Assembly (NCBI GenBank): GCA_965279205.1
Contig: OZ257144.1
Location: 1,984,001 to 2,048,000 of the forward strand
From: UBA7672 sp965279205
GTDB lineage: Bacteria; Pseudomonadota; Alphaproteobacteria; Caulobacterales; Hyphomonadaceae
Length of the DNA stretch: 64,000 nucleotides
Reading direction: 5' to 3'
The notes beneath the pieces were generated by a model. That model made no database searches and had not been told where the DNA came from. It saw only the letters and a program-made list of their open reading frames with translations. Made by a program: the position numbers and the translations under genes. Of this stretch, positions 27,782 through 37,370 are shown in pieces. The first letter of the stretch is position 1. Every line of letters begins with the position of its first letter.

Positions 27782-30742
27782 CTAGAAGTCGTAGCCCAGG
27801 CGGACGAAATAAGTGCGGCCGCGGAGGTCGTACTGCGTCGCTCCGAGCGAGTAGTTCTGCAGTCGCTGGCCTGCGTTCAACGAGATCACCGGCGGTTGGG
27901 CGTCGAAGACGTTCGAAATGCCGCCCGTTACGGTCAGCTTGTCGCTCTGCCAGCGCACCGACATGTCGTGCGACAGCCAGTCGTCCGTCTTGTTGATCAG
28001 ACGTGCGGTCCGGCCGAAGTAAGCACCGGGGGCCGTCACTTCCGGGAAGAACACCTCGTTGTCCGTCGGCCCGACATAGTCGACGAACCATGAGTAGGTG
28101 TAGTCGCCGGTACGGAGCTGGAAGCTTGCGTCTCCAACCCACTCCGGATCACCGAGGGTGCCGTTGAAGTCGTTCGTCGCAAAGCCCGAGGACAGGTTCG
28201 GATCGAACAGGTTGGCGACGTCTTCCATGGTGTGGGTTGCCGACAGGTCGATGGTCAGGTCCCCGAAGTCGAGCTCGTGCTCGTAACGCAGGGTAATATC
28301 GATGCCTCGCGTCGACTGGTTGTTGACGTTGATATAGCTGTCATTGACCGTGTTGATGTGGAATGCGCTGGTCGGCGCATTGCCCGGGTTTCGGGTGAAC
28401 AGGTTGCAGAACGCGTTCGGGTAGATCGGCGCGCCATAGCAGCCGCCAAGAATGGCGCCTGGCCCCAACTGGGCGACCTGGTTTTTCACGGTGATGTCGA
28501 AGTAATCGACCGCCAGGCTGAGATCCAGGAAGTCCGGCGTCCAGATGACGCCGAGTGTTCTTGCCTCGGAATTCTCAGCCTTCAGAACACCCTGGCCACC
28601 GCCCTGGATGATCAGTGCAGAGTCGCCGCCCGTACCCGTGTAGTTGTTCGGAATACCGGCCGCGGCGCAGTTCGTCCTGATGTTCACGTTCGACGAGTTG
28701 CCCCAGTCGATGCAGGGATCGATCAGCACCTGGTCCTGGAAGCCGGTGAGGTTGCCGAGGAACAGTTCGTACAGCGCAGGGGCGCGATAGGACGTGCCCT
28801 GCGTGCCGCGAACGCGGAAGCTTGGCGTGATCTGCCAGTTGAGGCCGGCCTTCCACACACTGTCCGAACCATAGCTGTCGTACTCGAACGCGCGCGCCGA
28901 ACCGTCCAGGGTCAGCTCCTCGACGAAGGGCATGCCTTTCAGGAGCGGCACGTTCACCTCGACAAACGCTTCGGTCACCGTGTCCTCGCCGCGCGTGATC
29001 AGGGCGGCGCTGGTGTTCCAGAACTCATCATTCTGTTCCCGGACATCGGGTGTGTCGTCGATCTCGAAGGTGCGCCACTCAGCGCCGATCGCGAAGCCCA
29101 GCGGGCCGGCAGGAAGTTCGAGCAGGTCGCCGGAGAGCACGCCCTGCACGATGGTCTGTTCGTACGTGGTGGTGCCGACCGGATTGGCGGTCAGCAGGTC
29201 ATACGTGGCCTGTGACCAGTTGCCCGACAGGAAGGCGGGATCGAACGGGTTGTATTCCGGACCGTGATACAGGCCGTCCGCGCTGGTGTAGCGCCAGTCG
29301 CCGGCCTTCTCTTTGGTGATCTCGTTGCCGCCGTATTCCCCCTCCGAGCTCGAATAGGACGCATTCAGCGACCACGTCCAACCGGGCAGGACAAAGTCGC
29401 CTTTCAGACCAGAATTCACGTAGTAATAATCCACTGTCACCTGCTGGTCCGCTGGCCAGATCGTGATCGGCTGGGTCAGACGGAAGCCAGCCGGATGCAG
29501 GGCAAATCCGGCGCCTGCGGTGAATGGGCCAGGCACGTCATAGCCGTTCGCGCTGGCGATCTGCGGGAAGAACTGCCGCCACGCCTTCTGGTCAAACTCG
29601 CGGCGTGTCGCGAGGATTTCTGTCGACCAATCCACGCTGTCGAAAAGCTCGAAATCGGCCTTGCCATAAAGGCTGAGGCGCTCGACCGCCGAGATCGCAT
29701 AGCCTTCCAGGAATTTCGGCGAGTTCAGTACGTCTTCAAAGTAGGCGTAGCCGGTCGGCGAGTTCAGGAACGTCCGGTTGGCTCTCGGCCGATATCCGGC
29801 GATCGGGCCGACAGTGACGCCATCGGGCGACGGCACATACCGCAGGCCGCTGATCGCATCGATGACCGTGTTGTGGTAGATGTTGCCGGCACTGCACCCA
29901 CCCAGCGGTGTGTTGCCAATCACCGAACGGTCGAGACGGTCAATGCGCTGGCCGGTCACGGCGTCATAGGCAAGGTCCATCGCGCAGGCGAGGTTCTTGC
30001 GGTCGCCCCATTTCAGCGGGTCGCGGTCCTCGTACTCGGCCGCGAGCATGACATTGCCGCCGAAGAGGTCGAAGCCCAATGCACCGTTCATGGAGAGCGT
30101 GTTGCCGCCACCTTGCTCGGTTGCGTTGTACTGGATGTTGAACTCAGGCGTGTCGATGGACGAGCGCGTGATGATGTTCACCACGCCTGCCACGGCGTCA
30201 GAACCGTAGATCGAGGATGCGCCGTCCTTCAGGATCTCGACCCGGTTGATGATCGAGTCGGGAACGACGTTCAGGTCGAACGCGCCGACCTGGCCGCGCA
30301 CGCCGGCCGGTCCCGGACGCTGGCTGTTGAGCAGGACCAGAGAGCGCTGGGCGCCGAGGCCGCGCAGCGAGATTGAGGCAATGCCCGGGCCGCCTTCGAT
30401 GACGAAGTTGCCGAACGTGTTGTTGAACTGCGTTGAGCCCTGCGCAATCGACGAGCCCTGCAGGATCTCCGCTGTATCGACGAGACCTTCCAGAGTGGAG
30501 GCCTCGGCCGTGATCACTTGGATCGGCGCGGTGGACGTGAAGGCATCCCGCGCAATGCGTGAACCCGTGACGACCACGCGGTCGCCTTCTTCATTGGTCT
30601 GGTCGGCAGGCTGGACGGCGTCGACCGTCGTCGGAGGAGGCTGGGTGTTATTCTGGGCGAATGCGGGTGTGCAGGTCGCTGCGAACACCACGCTGATAGC
30701 CGCGGACCGGCGGAGCCGGACGGCCAGATAGCCGCTTTGCAT
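27782..30742 (-). CDS. Large TonB-dependent outer-membrane receptor
   Basis: A 986-residue outer-membrane transporter. A signal peptide (about residues 1-29, ending TPAFAQ) precedes a TonB-box-like DRVVVTGSRI near residue 55. The plug domain follows at about 65-190, with SISLRGLGAQRSLVLLN and VEILKDGASSIYGSDAVAG. The barrel ends in TYFVRLGYDF with the C-terminal aromatic residue expected by the BAM complex. The length and the VVVTGSRI box are typical of the expanded receptor families of Caulobacterales and sphingomonads, which import glycans, peptides or cofactors. The ligand is unknown. GGAG lies about six bases upstream of the ATG, and a perfect 16-base palindrome lies about 100 bases further upstream. 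Confidence 0.94.
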   Translation of the reverse strand: MQSGYLAVRLRRSAAISVVFAATCTPAFAQNNTQPPPTTVDAVQPADQTNEEGDRVVVTGSRIARDAFTSTAPIQVITAEASTLEGLVDTAEILQGSSIAQGSTQFNNTFGNFVIEGGPGIASISLRGLGAQRSLVLLNSQRPGPAGVRGQVGAFDLNVVPDSIINRVEILKDGASSIYGSDAVAGVVNIITRSSIDTPEFNIQYNATEQGGGNTLSMNGALGFDLFGGNVMLAAEYEDRDPLKWGDRKNLACAMDLAYDAVTGQRIDRLDRSVIGNTPLGGCSAGNIYHNTVIDAISGLRYVPSPDGVTVGPIAGYRPRANRTFLNSPTGYAYFEDVLNSPKFLEGYAISAVERLSLYGKADFELFDSVDWSTEILATRREFDQKAWRQFFPQIASANGYDVPGPFTAGAGFALHPAGFRLTQPITIWPADQQVTVDYYYVNSGLKGDFVLPGWTWSLNASYSSSEGEYGGNEITKEKAGDWRYTSADGLYHGPEYNPFDPAFLSGNWSQATYDLLTANPVGTTTYEQTIVQGVLSGDLLELPAGPLGFAIGAEWRTFEIDDTPDVREQNDEFWNTSAALITRGEDTVTEAFVEVNVPLLKGMPFVEELTLDGSARAFEYDSYGSDSVWKAGLNWQITPSFRVRGTQGTSYRAPALYELFLGNLTGFQDQVLIDPCIDWGNSSNVNIRTNCAAAGIPNNYTGTGGDSALIIQGGGQGVLKAENSEARTLGVIWTPDFLDLSLAVDYFDITVKNQVAQLGPGAILGGCYGAPIYPNAFCNLFTRNPGNAPTSAFHINTVNDSYINVNNQSTRGIDITLRYEHELDFGDLTIDLSATHTMEDVANLFDPNLSSGFATNDFNGTLGDPEWVGDASFQLRTGDYTYSWFVDYVGPTDNEVFFPEVTAPGAYFGRTARLINKTDDWLSHDMSVRWQSDKLTVTGGISNVFDAQPPVISLNAGQRLQNYSLGATQYDLRGRTYFVRLGYDF

Positions 30743-30844
30743 TAGGTCTCTCCAGGAGAATGTACATTGGATTGACCCCTTGCGCTCAATCGCCCCGATT
30801 AGACGCTGATGCCGTCAGCGCCGCCGAACTGGGGCGTAGATGCC

Positions 30845-30860
30845 TGAATATGCATATTCA
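30845..30860. promoter_or_regulatory. Perfect 16-bp palindrome, candidate operator
   Basis: tgaatatgcatattca is perfectly self-complementary and AT-rich in an otherwise GC-rich genome. It lies 103 bases upstream of the TonB-receptor start codon, within the 282-base gap between that gene and the cyclopropane synthase gene, whose 3' end faces it. A binding site for a dimeric repressor or activator of the receptor gene is the simplest reading. The rest of the gap shows nothing else. Confidence 0.45.
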
Positions 30861-31024
30861 TGACAAAGTCCAACCGTCTTTTTTCGATTGTCGATAAGAT
30901 GTGACCCGCCAGCCACGCGCGCCCGCACCCTGCTCAACCGACGCAAGCAGCTGACGCTCAAAGAAAATCATGGGAGATCGCGCGGCGGGCGAGCACGGCG
31001 GGCGAGCCTGTGAGTAAGTGAGGT

Positions 31025-32266
31025 TCAGGCCGGCTTGGTCAGCACGAACTGGCCGACATCGATGCGGCCGGTGTTGAAGCCAGCCTCGCAGTAGGCGAGG
31101 TAATAAAGCCAGAGCCGCCGGAAGCTTTCATCGAACTTCCCGCCCCGGATCCCGTCCCAGGCCAGGTCAAACCGCTTCGCCCACTCATGCAGCGTACGGG
31201 CATAGGATTTCCTGAACATCTGGTCGGTCGCGAAGGTCATGCCCGCGCGCTCGGTTTCTTCCTTCAGCCTTGCGGGCGAGGGCAGCATCCCACCGGGGAA
31301 GATGTAGGTCTGGATGAAGTCGGTGCGCTTCCGGTAGGAATGGAATTCCTTGTCCTCGATCGTGATGATCTGCAGGGCCGCCTTGCCGCCTGGCTTCAGC
31401 ACCTCAGCGATCTTGCCGAAATAGCCCGGCCAGTATTCCTCGCCGACCGCCTCGAACATCTCGATCGACGCAACTGCATCGAATTGTCCCTGCACATCGC
31501 GATAATCGCGCAGAACGATTTCAACTCGATCTGATAGGCCAGCTTCCGCAATGCGCTTCGTCGCATAGGCGTGCTGCGCGTCGGAGATCGTGATCGACGT
31601 AACGCGCGCGCCATATTCCTTCGCTGCGACTTCAGCAAAGCCGCCCCACCCAGAACCGATCTCCAGCACATGGTCGCTGGGCTTCAGGTTCAGGTTGCGA
31701 GCGATCGACCGGTACTTGGCGAGATGCCCATCTTGCAGGCTCTGCTCGGCGGAGGAGAAGATCGCCGACGAATAGGTCATCGTCGGATCAAGCCAGCGCG
31801 CATAGAAATCATTGCCGAGATCATAGTGGGCGAGAATGTTGCGCTTGGCGCCCTTCTTCGTGTTGGCGCGCAGCATATGCCGCATGCTGCCAATGAACCG
31901 CGCGATGCTGTTTCCGATCGTCAGCTTGCTGGCGTCGTCCCAGTTGGCGGTGAAGTATTCCAGCAGGGTCGCGAGATCCGGGCTGTCGACTTTTCCGTCC
32001 ATGAAGACTTCGGCGAACCCGATATCGCCTTTCGCCGCGACCGTTCGCACGAACTTCGGATCGTGGACGATCAGCTCGCCCTTCGGTCCCGGCTCCTTGC
32101 CCTCGAAGCGCAGCGTGCGCCCGTCGGGCACCGTCATGTCGAGCCGGCCCTTCTTCAGGCGAGCCAGGATCATAGCCAGAAAGCTCAGACTGGCGGGCAG
32201 TCTGTCGAGCTTGTGAAGGTCAGCGGGGCCGCGGATCTCCAGAACCATTCTGTCGACGCGTGTCAT
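31025..32266 (-). CDS. cfa: Cyclopropane-fatty-acyl-phospholipid synthase family methyltransferase
   Basis: A 413-residue enzyme that uses S-adenosylmethionine to methylenate double bonds of membrane phospholipid acyl chains. After a roughly 115-residue N-terminal lipid-binding region comes the methyltransferase core: NILAHYDLGNDFYARWLD, the SAM motif VLEIGSGWGGFAEVAA, the DYRDV and SIEMFEAVGEEYW segments typical of CFA synthases, and TYIFPGG. It is the last gene of the overlapping photolyase operon. In Rhodobacter a homologue belongs to the singlet-oxygen regulon; furan-fatty-acid or cyclopropane products are both possible here. Confidence 0.9.
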   Translation of the reverse strand: MTRVDRMVLEIRGPADLHKLDRLPASLSFLAMILARLKKGRLDMTVPDGRTLRFEGKEPGPKGELIVHDPKFVRTVAAKGDIGFAEVFMDGKVDSPDLATLLEYFTANWDDASKLTIGNSIARFIGSMRHMLRANTKKGAKRNILAHYDLGNDFYARWLDPTMTYSSAIFSSAEQSLQDGHLAKYRSIARNLNLKPSDHVLEIGSGWGGFAEVAAKEYGARVTSITISDAQHAYATKRIAEAGLSDRVEIVLRDYRDVQGQFDAVASIEMFEAVGEEYWPGYFGKIAEVLKPGGKAALQIITIEDKEFHSYRKRTDFIQTYIFPGGMLPSPARLKEETERAGMTFATDQMFRKSYARTLHEWAKRFDLAWDGIRGGKFDESFRRLWLYYLAYCEAGFNTGRIDVGQFVLTKPA

Positions 32267-33075
32267 GCACGTTTCCTCAGATCGTTCTGCGCACTGGCCA
32301 GACTGTCTTCGGGTCGAACCACGCTCGTCCGCTTGGCGCGCTGAACTGGTTTGTCATGGTACCGCACGCCCTTCAGCCAAAGTCTTAAGGCCTGCCAGTG
32401 GATCGCGATCACAACACCAAGACCCGATATGGGCATTGACCAGAGCCAATGCAAAATTGCCCCGGTAGTTAATGCAGAGGGTGTCGCCGTTAGGGTTGCA
32501 GCATGGCTGCGGCCGTTGGCGCCCGTGTTCTCCACGATCAGCTGCATGTCTCTCCCCGGCGGCCTCAACGTAAACCGGTATGCTCCGCTGACATCCAGGA
32601 AGGGCGAGACGTGGAATTCCTTGTCCGACTTTCCGCGCATGTCGGTATGAAACGCGCTGACATAGGAATGGGTTTCACCGAACGTATTGTGCACCTCGTA
32701 GATTACGCCCCGCAGCGCGCCATCAGGTCCATACCCGAGCCAGATCGAGATCGGCGCGAACCCGTAGCCAAGTACGCGCGGGAAGGTGACCAGCCGCAGC
32801 TTTCCCCCATCAAGCGAAATATCGGCCTCCGCAAAGCGCCCCTCCGCCCATGCGCGCAAGGGCACGGCGGCGTTACGCGCGCCAAGGTCGGTCGGCCTGA
32901 AGGAGATCGCGTTACGTTTGCCGACCGAGAAAAGTCGGGCGAGCTTGTCAGCCTCCGCGAGCCGGTCGATGTCGATCTCCAGCATCGCGATGCGATGCGT
33001 GAAGCTGCGCCGGAAAGGCTGTTCGCGCACATGTGTTGTGCGGCCGAACCACAGGCGTGCGGCGGGCTCGGTCAT
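32263..33075 (-). CDS. DUF1365 family protein
   Basis: A 270-residue protein of unknown reaction. The ATG at 33075 overlaps the end of the FAD-oxidoreductase gene by four bases, and the TERMINAL codons overlap the synthase gene. The N-terminus (LWFGRTTHVREQPFRRSFTH) and the YGFAPISIWLGYGPDG, EVHNTFGE and KEFHVSPF segments are hallmarks of DUF1365. Family members almost always lie between an NAD(P)-binding/FAD amine-oxidase-like gene and a cyclopropane synthase gene, as here. The context therefore suggests a role in modifying membrane fatty acids. Confidence 0.9.
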   Translation of the reverse strand: MTEPAARLWFGRTTHVREQPFRRSFTHRIAMLEIDIDRLAEADKLARLFSVGKRNAISFRPTDLGARNAAVPLRAWAEGRFAEADISLDGGKLRLVTFPRVLGYGFAPISIWLGYGPDGALRGVIYEVHNTFGETHSYVSAFHTDMRGKSDKEFHVSPFLDVSGAYRFTLRPPGRDMQLIVENTGANGRSHAATLTATPSALTTGAILHWLWSMPISGLGVVIAIHWQALRLWLKGVRYHDKPVQRAKRTSVVRPEDSLASAQNDLRKRA

Positions 33076-34415
33076 GTCGCTGCCATCGATGCGATAGCCG
33101 ATACCGGCGTCCGTCCGGGTACAGCGTGCGCCAGCGAGTGCCTGTGCTGCGTCGTGGCCTCCCACGGCACACTGCCGCCAAGTGCAAAGGCTGCCTCCAG
33201 GCCCGTACGTAGCCCGGCTTCATGAAAGCCATCGCCTAGCCAGGCGCCTGCAAAGAACAGCCCGTCGCGCCCCTGGATGCGTTGCACGGACCGGCGTGCG
33301 GCGGCGGATGGCCCGTCATACATCGGATGATTGAACTGGTAGACGCCAAACGTCTTGTCTCGCGCCGGTTCGCGCACCGGATTCAGCGTCACGAACACCG
33401 GCCGTTTACCCGGCAGCTTCTGAAGACGGTTCATCCAGTAGCTGACGCACACGCGATCATCGGCTCCTTTCAGCACGTTCCATGAACCCCATGCCATTCG
33501 GCGCTTCGGCATCAGAGACACGTCATGATGGAGATAGGCCGTATTCTGCGAAAAGCGTACGGAGCCGAGCGCGAGCCGCTGCTCGTCATAGGAGCGGTCG
33601 AGCATCTTCAACGCTTCGTCGGCATGGCAGCCGAAGATAACCGCATCGAACGTCTGCGGGGGCTTGTTGCGTTCGGCGATCTGCACGCGGCCCGGCCCGG
33701 CCGGCCGGATGGTCTCGATCTGCGCCGCCGGGCGAAGCGACGGCCCGAGGTCCGCCAGCAGCTTGTCGACATAGCTGCGGCTGCCGCCAGCGACCGTGCG
33801 CCAGATCGGGCGCACCAGATGCATCAGACGATGGTTCTCGAAGAACTGGAGGAAGCTGCCAACCGGATAGTCCAGCATCAGCTGTTCTGGTGTCGACCAG
33901 ATCGCGGCGCTCATCGGCAGCAGGTACGCCGTGCGGAACAGCTCGGAATATCCGTGACCATCCAGCCAGTCGCCCAGCGACATGTCCGGAACACGGTCAG
34001 CGACGAGCTCGGCGCGCGCTACATTGTTGAAGTCGATGATCTCGCCCAGCAGCCCGCGAAATCTGCCGTCGAGCGCATTGCGCTTCCACGCAAACAGACC
34101 CCATGGGTCCGACGACCACTCATAGCCATTCGGGTCCGACACGGCGAAGCTCATGTCGGTCCACACCGTCTTCACGTCCAGGTGCTGAAGCAGTTTTGTG
34201 AAGTTCGGATAGTTCGGCCGATTGAAGCAGATGAAGCCGATATCGACCGACATCGGCAGACCGGTGTGATCGATATCGACAGTCCAGGCGTGTCCGCCAA
34301 AACGCGGCGCGCGATCATAAACCACAACGTCTGCGTTCTCGCGCAGCGCCCAGGCTGCTCCGAGACCCGCAACACCGGCTCCCACGACCGCAATGCGCCT
34401 GCGACGAGGGATCAT
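33072..34415 (-). CDS. FAD-dependent amine-oxidase-like oxidoreductase
   Basis: A 447-residue flavoprotein. The N-terminal Rossmann motif VVGAGVAGLGAAWAL lies at residues 10-24, followed by the acidic ribose-binding turn (VVYDR) and FGGHAWT. The C-terminal FAD contact is the GLFFAGAWLGDGFHEAGLRTG segment. The fold is that of amine oxidases and phytoene desaturases; homologues next to DUF1365 and CFA synthase are thought to act on fatty-acyl chains rather than amines. It overlaps both neighbours by four bases. Substrate is inferred from context only. Confidence 0.88.
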   Translation of the reverse strand: MIPRRRRIAVVGAGVAGLGAAWALRENADVVVYDRAPRFGGHAWTVDIDHTGLPMSVDIGFICFNRPNYPNFTKLLQHLDVKTVWTDMSFAVSDPNGYEWSSDPWGLFAWKRNALDGRFRGLLGEIIDFNNVARAELVADRVPDMSLGDWLDGHGYSELFRTAYLLPMSAAIWSTPEQLMLDYPVGSFLQFFENHRLMHLVRPIWRTVAGGSRSYVDKLLADLGPSLRPAAQIETIRPAGPGRVQIAERNKPPQTFDAVIFGCHADEALKMLDRSYDEQRLALGSVRFSQNTAYLHHDVSLMPKRRMAWGSWNVLKGADDRVCVSYWMNRLQKLPGKRPVFVTLNPVREPARDKTFGVYQFNHPMYDGPSAAARRSVQRIQGRDGLFFAGAWLGDGFHEAGLRTGLEAAFALGGSVPWEATTQHRHSLAHAVPGRTPVSAIASMAAT

Positions 34416-35863
34416 GCGGATGTTTCCTGACTGGAGGATTTGTAGGCGTGGAGAGCACGCTGTCGCGCGAAGGCGTGATCGACGATCGGTTCGGGATAGT
34501 TATCGCCAAGTGTCACGCCCGCTTCGGCGAGAACACTTTCTGGCGCCTCCCATGGATTGTGGATCCACTTCGCAGACATGCGCGACAGCTCGGGAATCCA
34601 TGCGCGGACATAGTCGCCCCTCGGATCGAACTTTTCGCCCTGCAGCACCGGATTGAACACGCGGAAATATGGGGCCGCGTCCGCGCCCGTGCCGGCGGTC
34701 CACTGCCAGCCATTGGCGTTGTTGGCTTCGTCGGCGTCGACCAGCGTGTCCCAGAACCACTCCTCGCCCTTGCGCCAGTGAACCAGCAGGTCCTTGGCGA
34801 AGAACGACGCGACGATCATGCGGACGCGATTGTGCATGTAGCCAGTCGACCAGAGTTGGCGCATGCCGGCATCAACGATGGGATATCCTGTGCGGCCACG
34901 GCGCCAGGCTTCGAGTTCCGCCTTCGAGCCGCTCCGCCAGTCGACATCCTCGAACTGTCGGCGCCATGACACGCGGCCCATCTGGGGATCGTGGTAGAGC
35001 AGGTGATACGAGAAATCCCGCCACGCGAGTTCGGACAGGAATTTCTGGACATCGCGCGCTGGCGCCTCGCCGGCGTCTTCCGCGTGCCGGGCGGCGCGCC
35101 ACACCTGATGTGGTCCGATCTCACCAAAGCGAAGGTGAGGGCTCAGCCGGGATGTATGATCTTCATCGGGCCGGTCACGACCTGTCGCGTAACCATCGAT
35201 TGTCGCCTTGAGAAAATCGCGCAACCGCTTGTGGGCGCCGAGCTCGCCCGGCATCCACGCCTTCGCGATCCCGTCTGACCAGTCAGGCTTGGTAGGATGC
35301 AGCTTCCAGTCAGCAATGTCGTCGGACTTCACATTGCCGAATGATCTGAGTTCGCGCGGTTCCGGCGCAGCAGCGGGCGATACATAGTATTGTTGCAACG
35401 CCTTCCAGAACGGCGTGAACACCTTGTAGCTGTCGCCCGAGCCGGTCTTGATGTCGAAAGGCTCGACCAGCAGCGATGCGTTGAAGCTGTGCGCCTCGAC
35501 GCCATCTGCCTTCAGTGACGTCTTGATGCGCTCGTCGATCTTTCTCGCCGGACCGTAACGGCGGTTCCAGTAGACACCTTTGGCGCCCGTCTGCTCTATG
35601 ATCTTCGCGAGTTCCACCTCAGCTGCGCCGCGGCGAAGGATCAGTCGACCGCCTTTTTCCGCAATGCGCTCGGCAAGCGCGCGCAGCGACTTGTCGAGCC
35701 ACCATTTCGAAGCGCCGCCCAGCGGACGCGCTTCCTTGCTCACCTCATCGAGGATGTAGAGCAGTACGATCGAGCTCCCCGTCGCGTGAGCGGCAGCGAG
35801 TCCTGGATTGTCGGCAAGCCGAAGGTCGTCGCGAAACCAGAAGAGGACAGGGCGATCGGACAC
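34412..35863 (-). CDS. phrB: Deoxyribodipyrimidine photolyase (cryptochrome/photolyase family)
   Basis: A 483-residue light-driven flavoenzyme that splits UV-induced pyrimidine dimers. The N-terminal antenna domain starts VLFWFRDDLRLADNPGL. The FAD-binding C-terminal half shows TSRLSPHLRFGEI, LAWRDFSYHLL, GYPIVDAGMRQLW, NRVRMIVASFFAKDLL and DADEANNANGWQW, matching class I CPD photolyases. It is the first gene of a four-gene reverse-strand operon whose members all overlap by four bases. This links DNA photorepair with lipid modification, as in light and singlet-oxygen responses of other alphaproteobacteria. No sigE/chrR regulator pair is visible nearby. Confidence 0.94.
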   Translation of the reverse strand: MSDRPVLFWFRDDLRLADNPGLAAAHATGSSIVLLYILDEVSKEARPLGGASKWWLDKSLRALAERIAEKGGRLILRRGAAEVELAKIIEQTGAKGVYWNRRYGPARKIDERIKTSLKADGVEAHSFNASLLVEPFDIKTGSGDSYKVFTPFWKALQQYYVSPAAAPEPRELRSFGNVKSDDIADWKLHPTKPDWSDGIAKAWMPGELGAHKRLRDFLKATIDGYATGRDRPDEDHTSRLSPHLRFGEIGPHQVWRAARHAEDAGEAPARDVQKFLSELAWRDFSYHLLYHDPQMGRVSWRRQFEDVDWRSGSKAELEAWRRGRTGYPIVDAGMRQLWSTGYMHNRVRMIVASFFAKDLLVHWRKGEEWFWDTLVDADEANNANGWQWTAGTGADAAPYFRVFNPVLQGEKFDPRGDYVRAWIPELSRMSAKWIHNPWEAPESVLAEAGVTLGDNYPEPIVDHAFARQRALHAYKSSSQETSA

Positions 35864-35921
35864 GATGGCTCGCGGTTTCAGGGACTTGCTCAGCCCTTTA
35901 CGCGCGAGAGAGGAAGATGGA

Positions 35922-36773
35922 TCAGGCCTTCAGTCGGCTCTTTGCGTACGCTTGCGTACCAACGCTGATCACGCCGTCGCCAGACACAACCGTTTCCGGC
36001 CGATAGCTGACACCGTCAGCCAGCCGCGAGTAGAGCGGGGCAAAGTCAGTATCGACGGTCGCCCGGAACAGTTCGTCATACGAGCGGATGACGAAATAGG
36101 TCTGCTGGAAATCGTCGATGCGATATTCCGTGCGCATCACGCGTTCGAGATCGAACCGCAACCGGTTGGGCGAAGCATCGTCGAGCGCAAAGATCGACTC
36201 GTCCTTGGACGACGAAATCCCGGCGCCATAGATGCGCACGCCCCTCGGCGTCTCGATCAGCCCGAATTCCACCGTGTACCAGTAGAGCGCGGCCAGGTTC
36301 TTCAGGCGCCCGAACTTAATCGCGCGCAGGCCACCCTTGCCATACGCCTCCATGTAGTCCGCGAATACCGGATTGGTCAGCAGCGGCACATGCCCGAACA
36401 CGTCGTGGAAGATGTCCGGCTCCTGCAGATAGTCGAGCTGGTCGCGCCGCCGGATGAACTGGCCCGCGGGAAAGCGGCGATTGGCGAGGTGATTGAAGAA
36501 TACCTCGTCCGGCACCAGCCCCGGCACAGCGACCACTGTGAACCCGGTCCGCTGCTTCAGCTCCTCATTGATCACCGCGAAATTGGGTATGCCGCCGCGA
36601 TTGAGGTCGAGCGCTTCCAGTCCCTGCAGCATGACCGGGTCCGCCCGATCCGCCAGGATGTCGCGCTGCCGCCGGTACAGGAAATCCCACACGGCATGCT
36701 CGTCGGCCGTATAGCCGGCCCAGTTCTGGTCGATGACATAGTCATCGTCCCTGACTGTGATGTGCGTTGTCAT
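35922..36773 (-). CDS. phhA: Phenylalanine 4-monooxygenase
   Basis: A 283-residue iron- and tetrahydropterin-dependent enzyme that hydroxylates phenylalanine to tyrosine. The iron ligands are clear: H123 and H128 (IFHDVFGH) and E169 (YWYTVEFG). Upstream GIPNFAVINEEL and VPGLVPDEVFFNHLA are family hallmarks. The size matches bacterial single-domain enzymes, which lack the regulatory ACT domain of animal ones. No pterin-recycling gene (phhB) is adjacent. The gene stands alone, 58 bases upstream of the photolyase gene on the same strand. Confidence 0.95.
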   Translation of the reverse strand: MTTHITVRDDDYVIDQNWAGYTADEHAVWDFLYRRQRDILADRADPVMLQGLEALDLNRGGIPNFAVINEELKQRTGFTVVAVPGLVPDEVFFNHLANRRFPAGQFIRRRDQLDYLQEPDIFHDVFGHVPLLTNPVFADYMEAYGKGGLRAIKFGRLKNLAALYWYTVEFGLIETPRGVRIYGAGISSSKDESIFALDDASPNRLRFDLERVMRTEYRIDDFQQTYFVIRSYDELFRATVDTDFAPLYSRLADGVSYRPETVVSGDGVISVGTQAYAKSRLKA

Positions 36774-36814
36774 ACCTGGAATGTAGGGTGCGTCGGCGGC
36801 GGCGTCACGCGCGC

Positions 36815-37150
36815 CTAGTGCGCCGTGGACGTCCGGATCTTGTACATGCCGTGATCGTCGATCTCGAACATTTCCGGGATCTGTGGATGGTTCACGGGCT
36901 CCGGCGCGTCATCCGGCAGCAGGTTCTGCTCCGACACGTACGCCACGTAATAGGAGGAATCATTCTCCGCCAGCAGGTGGTAGAAAGGCTGGTTCTTCAC
37001 CGGCCTGATTTCCTCGGGGATCGACGTCCACCATTCCTCGGTGTTCGCGAACTGCGGGTCCACGTCGAAGATGATTCCCCTGAACGGAAAGAACCGGTGA
37101 CGGACCTGCTGTCCGATGCCGAATTTGGCAGCCTTGTTCACATCCATCAT
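36815..37150 (-). CDS. hspQ: Heat shock protein HspQ (YccV-like)
   Basis: A 111-residue protein. The KFGIGQQVRHRFFPFRGIIFDVDP opening block and the NQPFYHLLAENDSSYYVAYVSEQNLL segment are those of the HspQ/hemimethylated-DNA-binding YccV family. In E. coli HspQ adjusts Lon protease specificity and promotes degradation of denatured DnaA. Two ATGs are adjacent at the start (37150 and 37147); either gives the same protein within one residue. The 220-base gap to the divergent phosphatase gene must hold its promoter; I could not identify a convincing heat-shock promoter. Confidence 0.92.
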   Translation of the reverse strand: MMDVNKAAKFGIGQQVRHRFFPFRGIIFDVDPQFANTEEWWTSIPEEIRPVKNQPFYHLLAENDSSYYVAYVSEQNLLPDDAPEPVNHPQIPEMFEIDDHGMYKIRTSTAH

Positions 37151-37370
37151 TGCGGGCGCCCCTTGCCTTGTTTGCCCTTGGTATTCCCAGCCAGCCGCAA
37201 ACGATTCTCAACCGCGCCGATGCGCTGTGACGAGCCCCGCCTACGTCTGCGGATCATTTGGCCCAATCCTTAATGCCTCGCAACCAGCCAAACACAGTAA
37301 ACCCTGCATCACAGGTGCGTTCTCCGGCGGATCAGGCTATGGCTGCGCCAACAAGATCACGGATCGCTCT

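Noticed and set aside
29264..30376. Forward frame opposite the large TonB receptor
   Set aside because: No motif and no ribosome site; the reverse-strand receptor accounts for the region.
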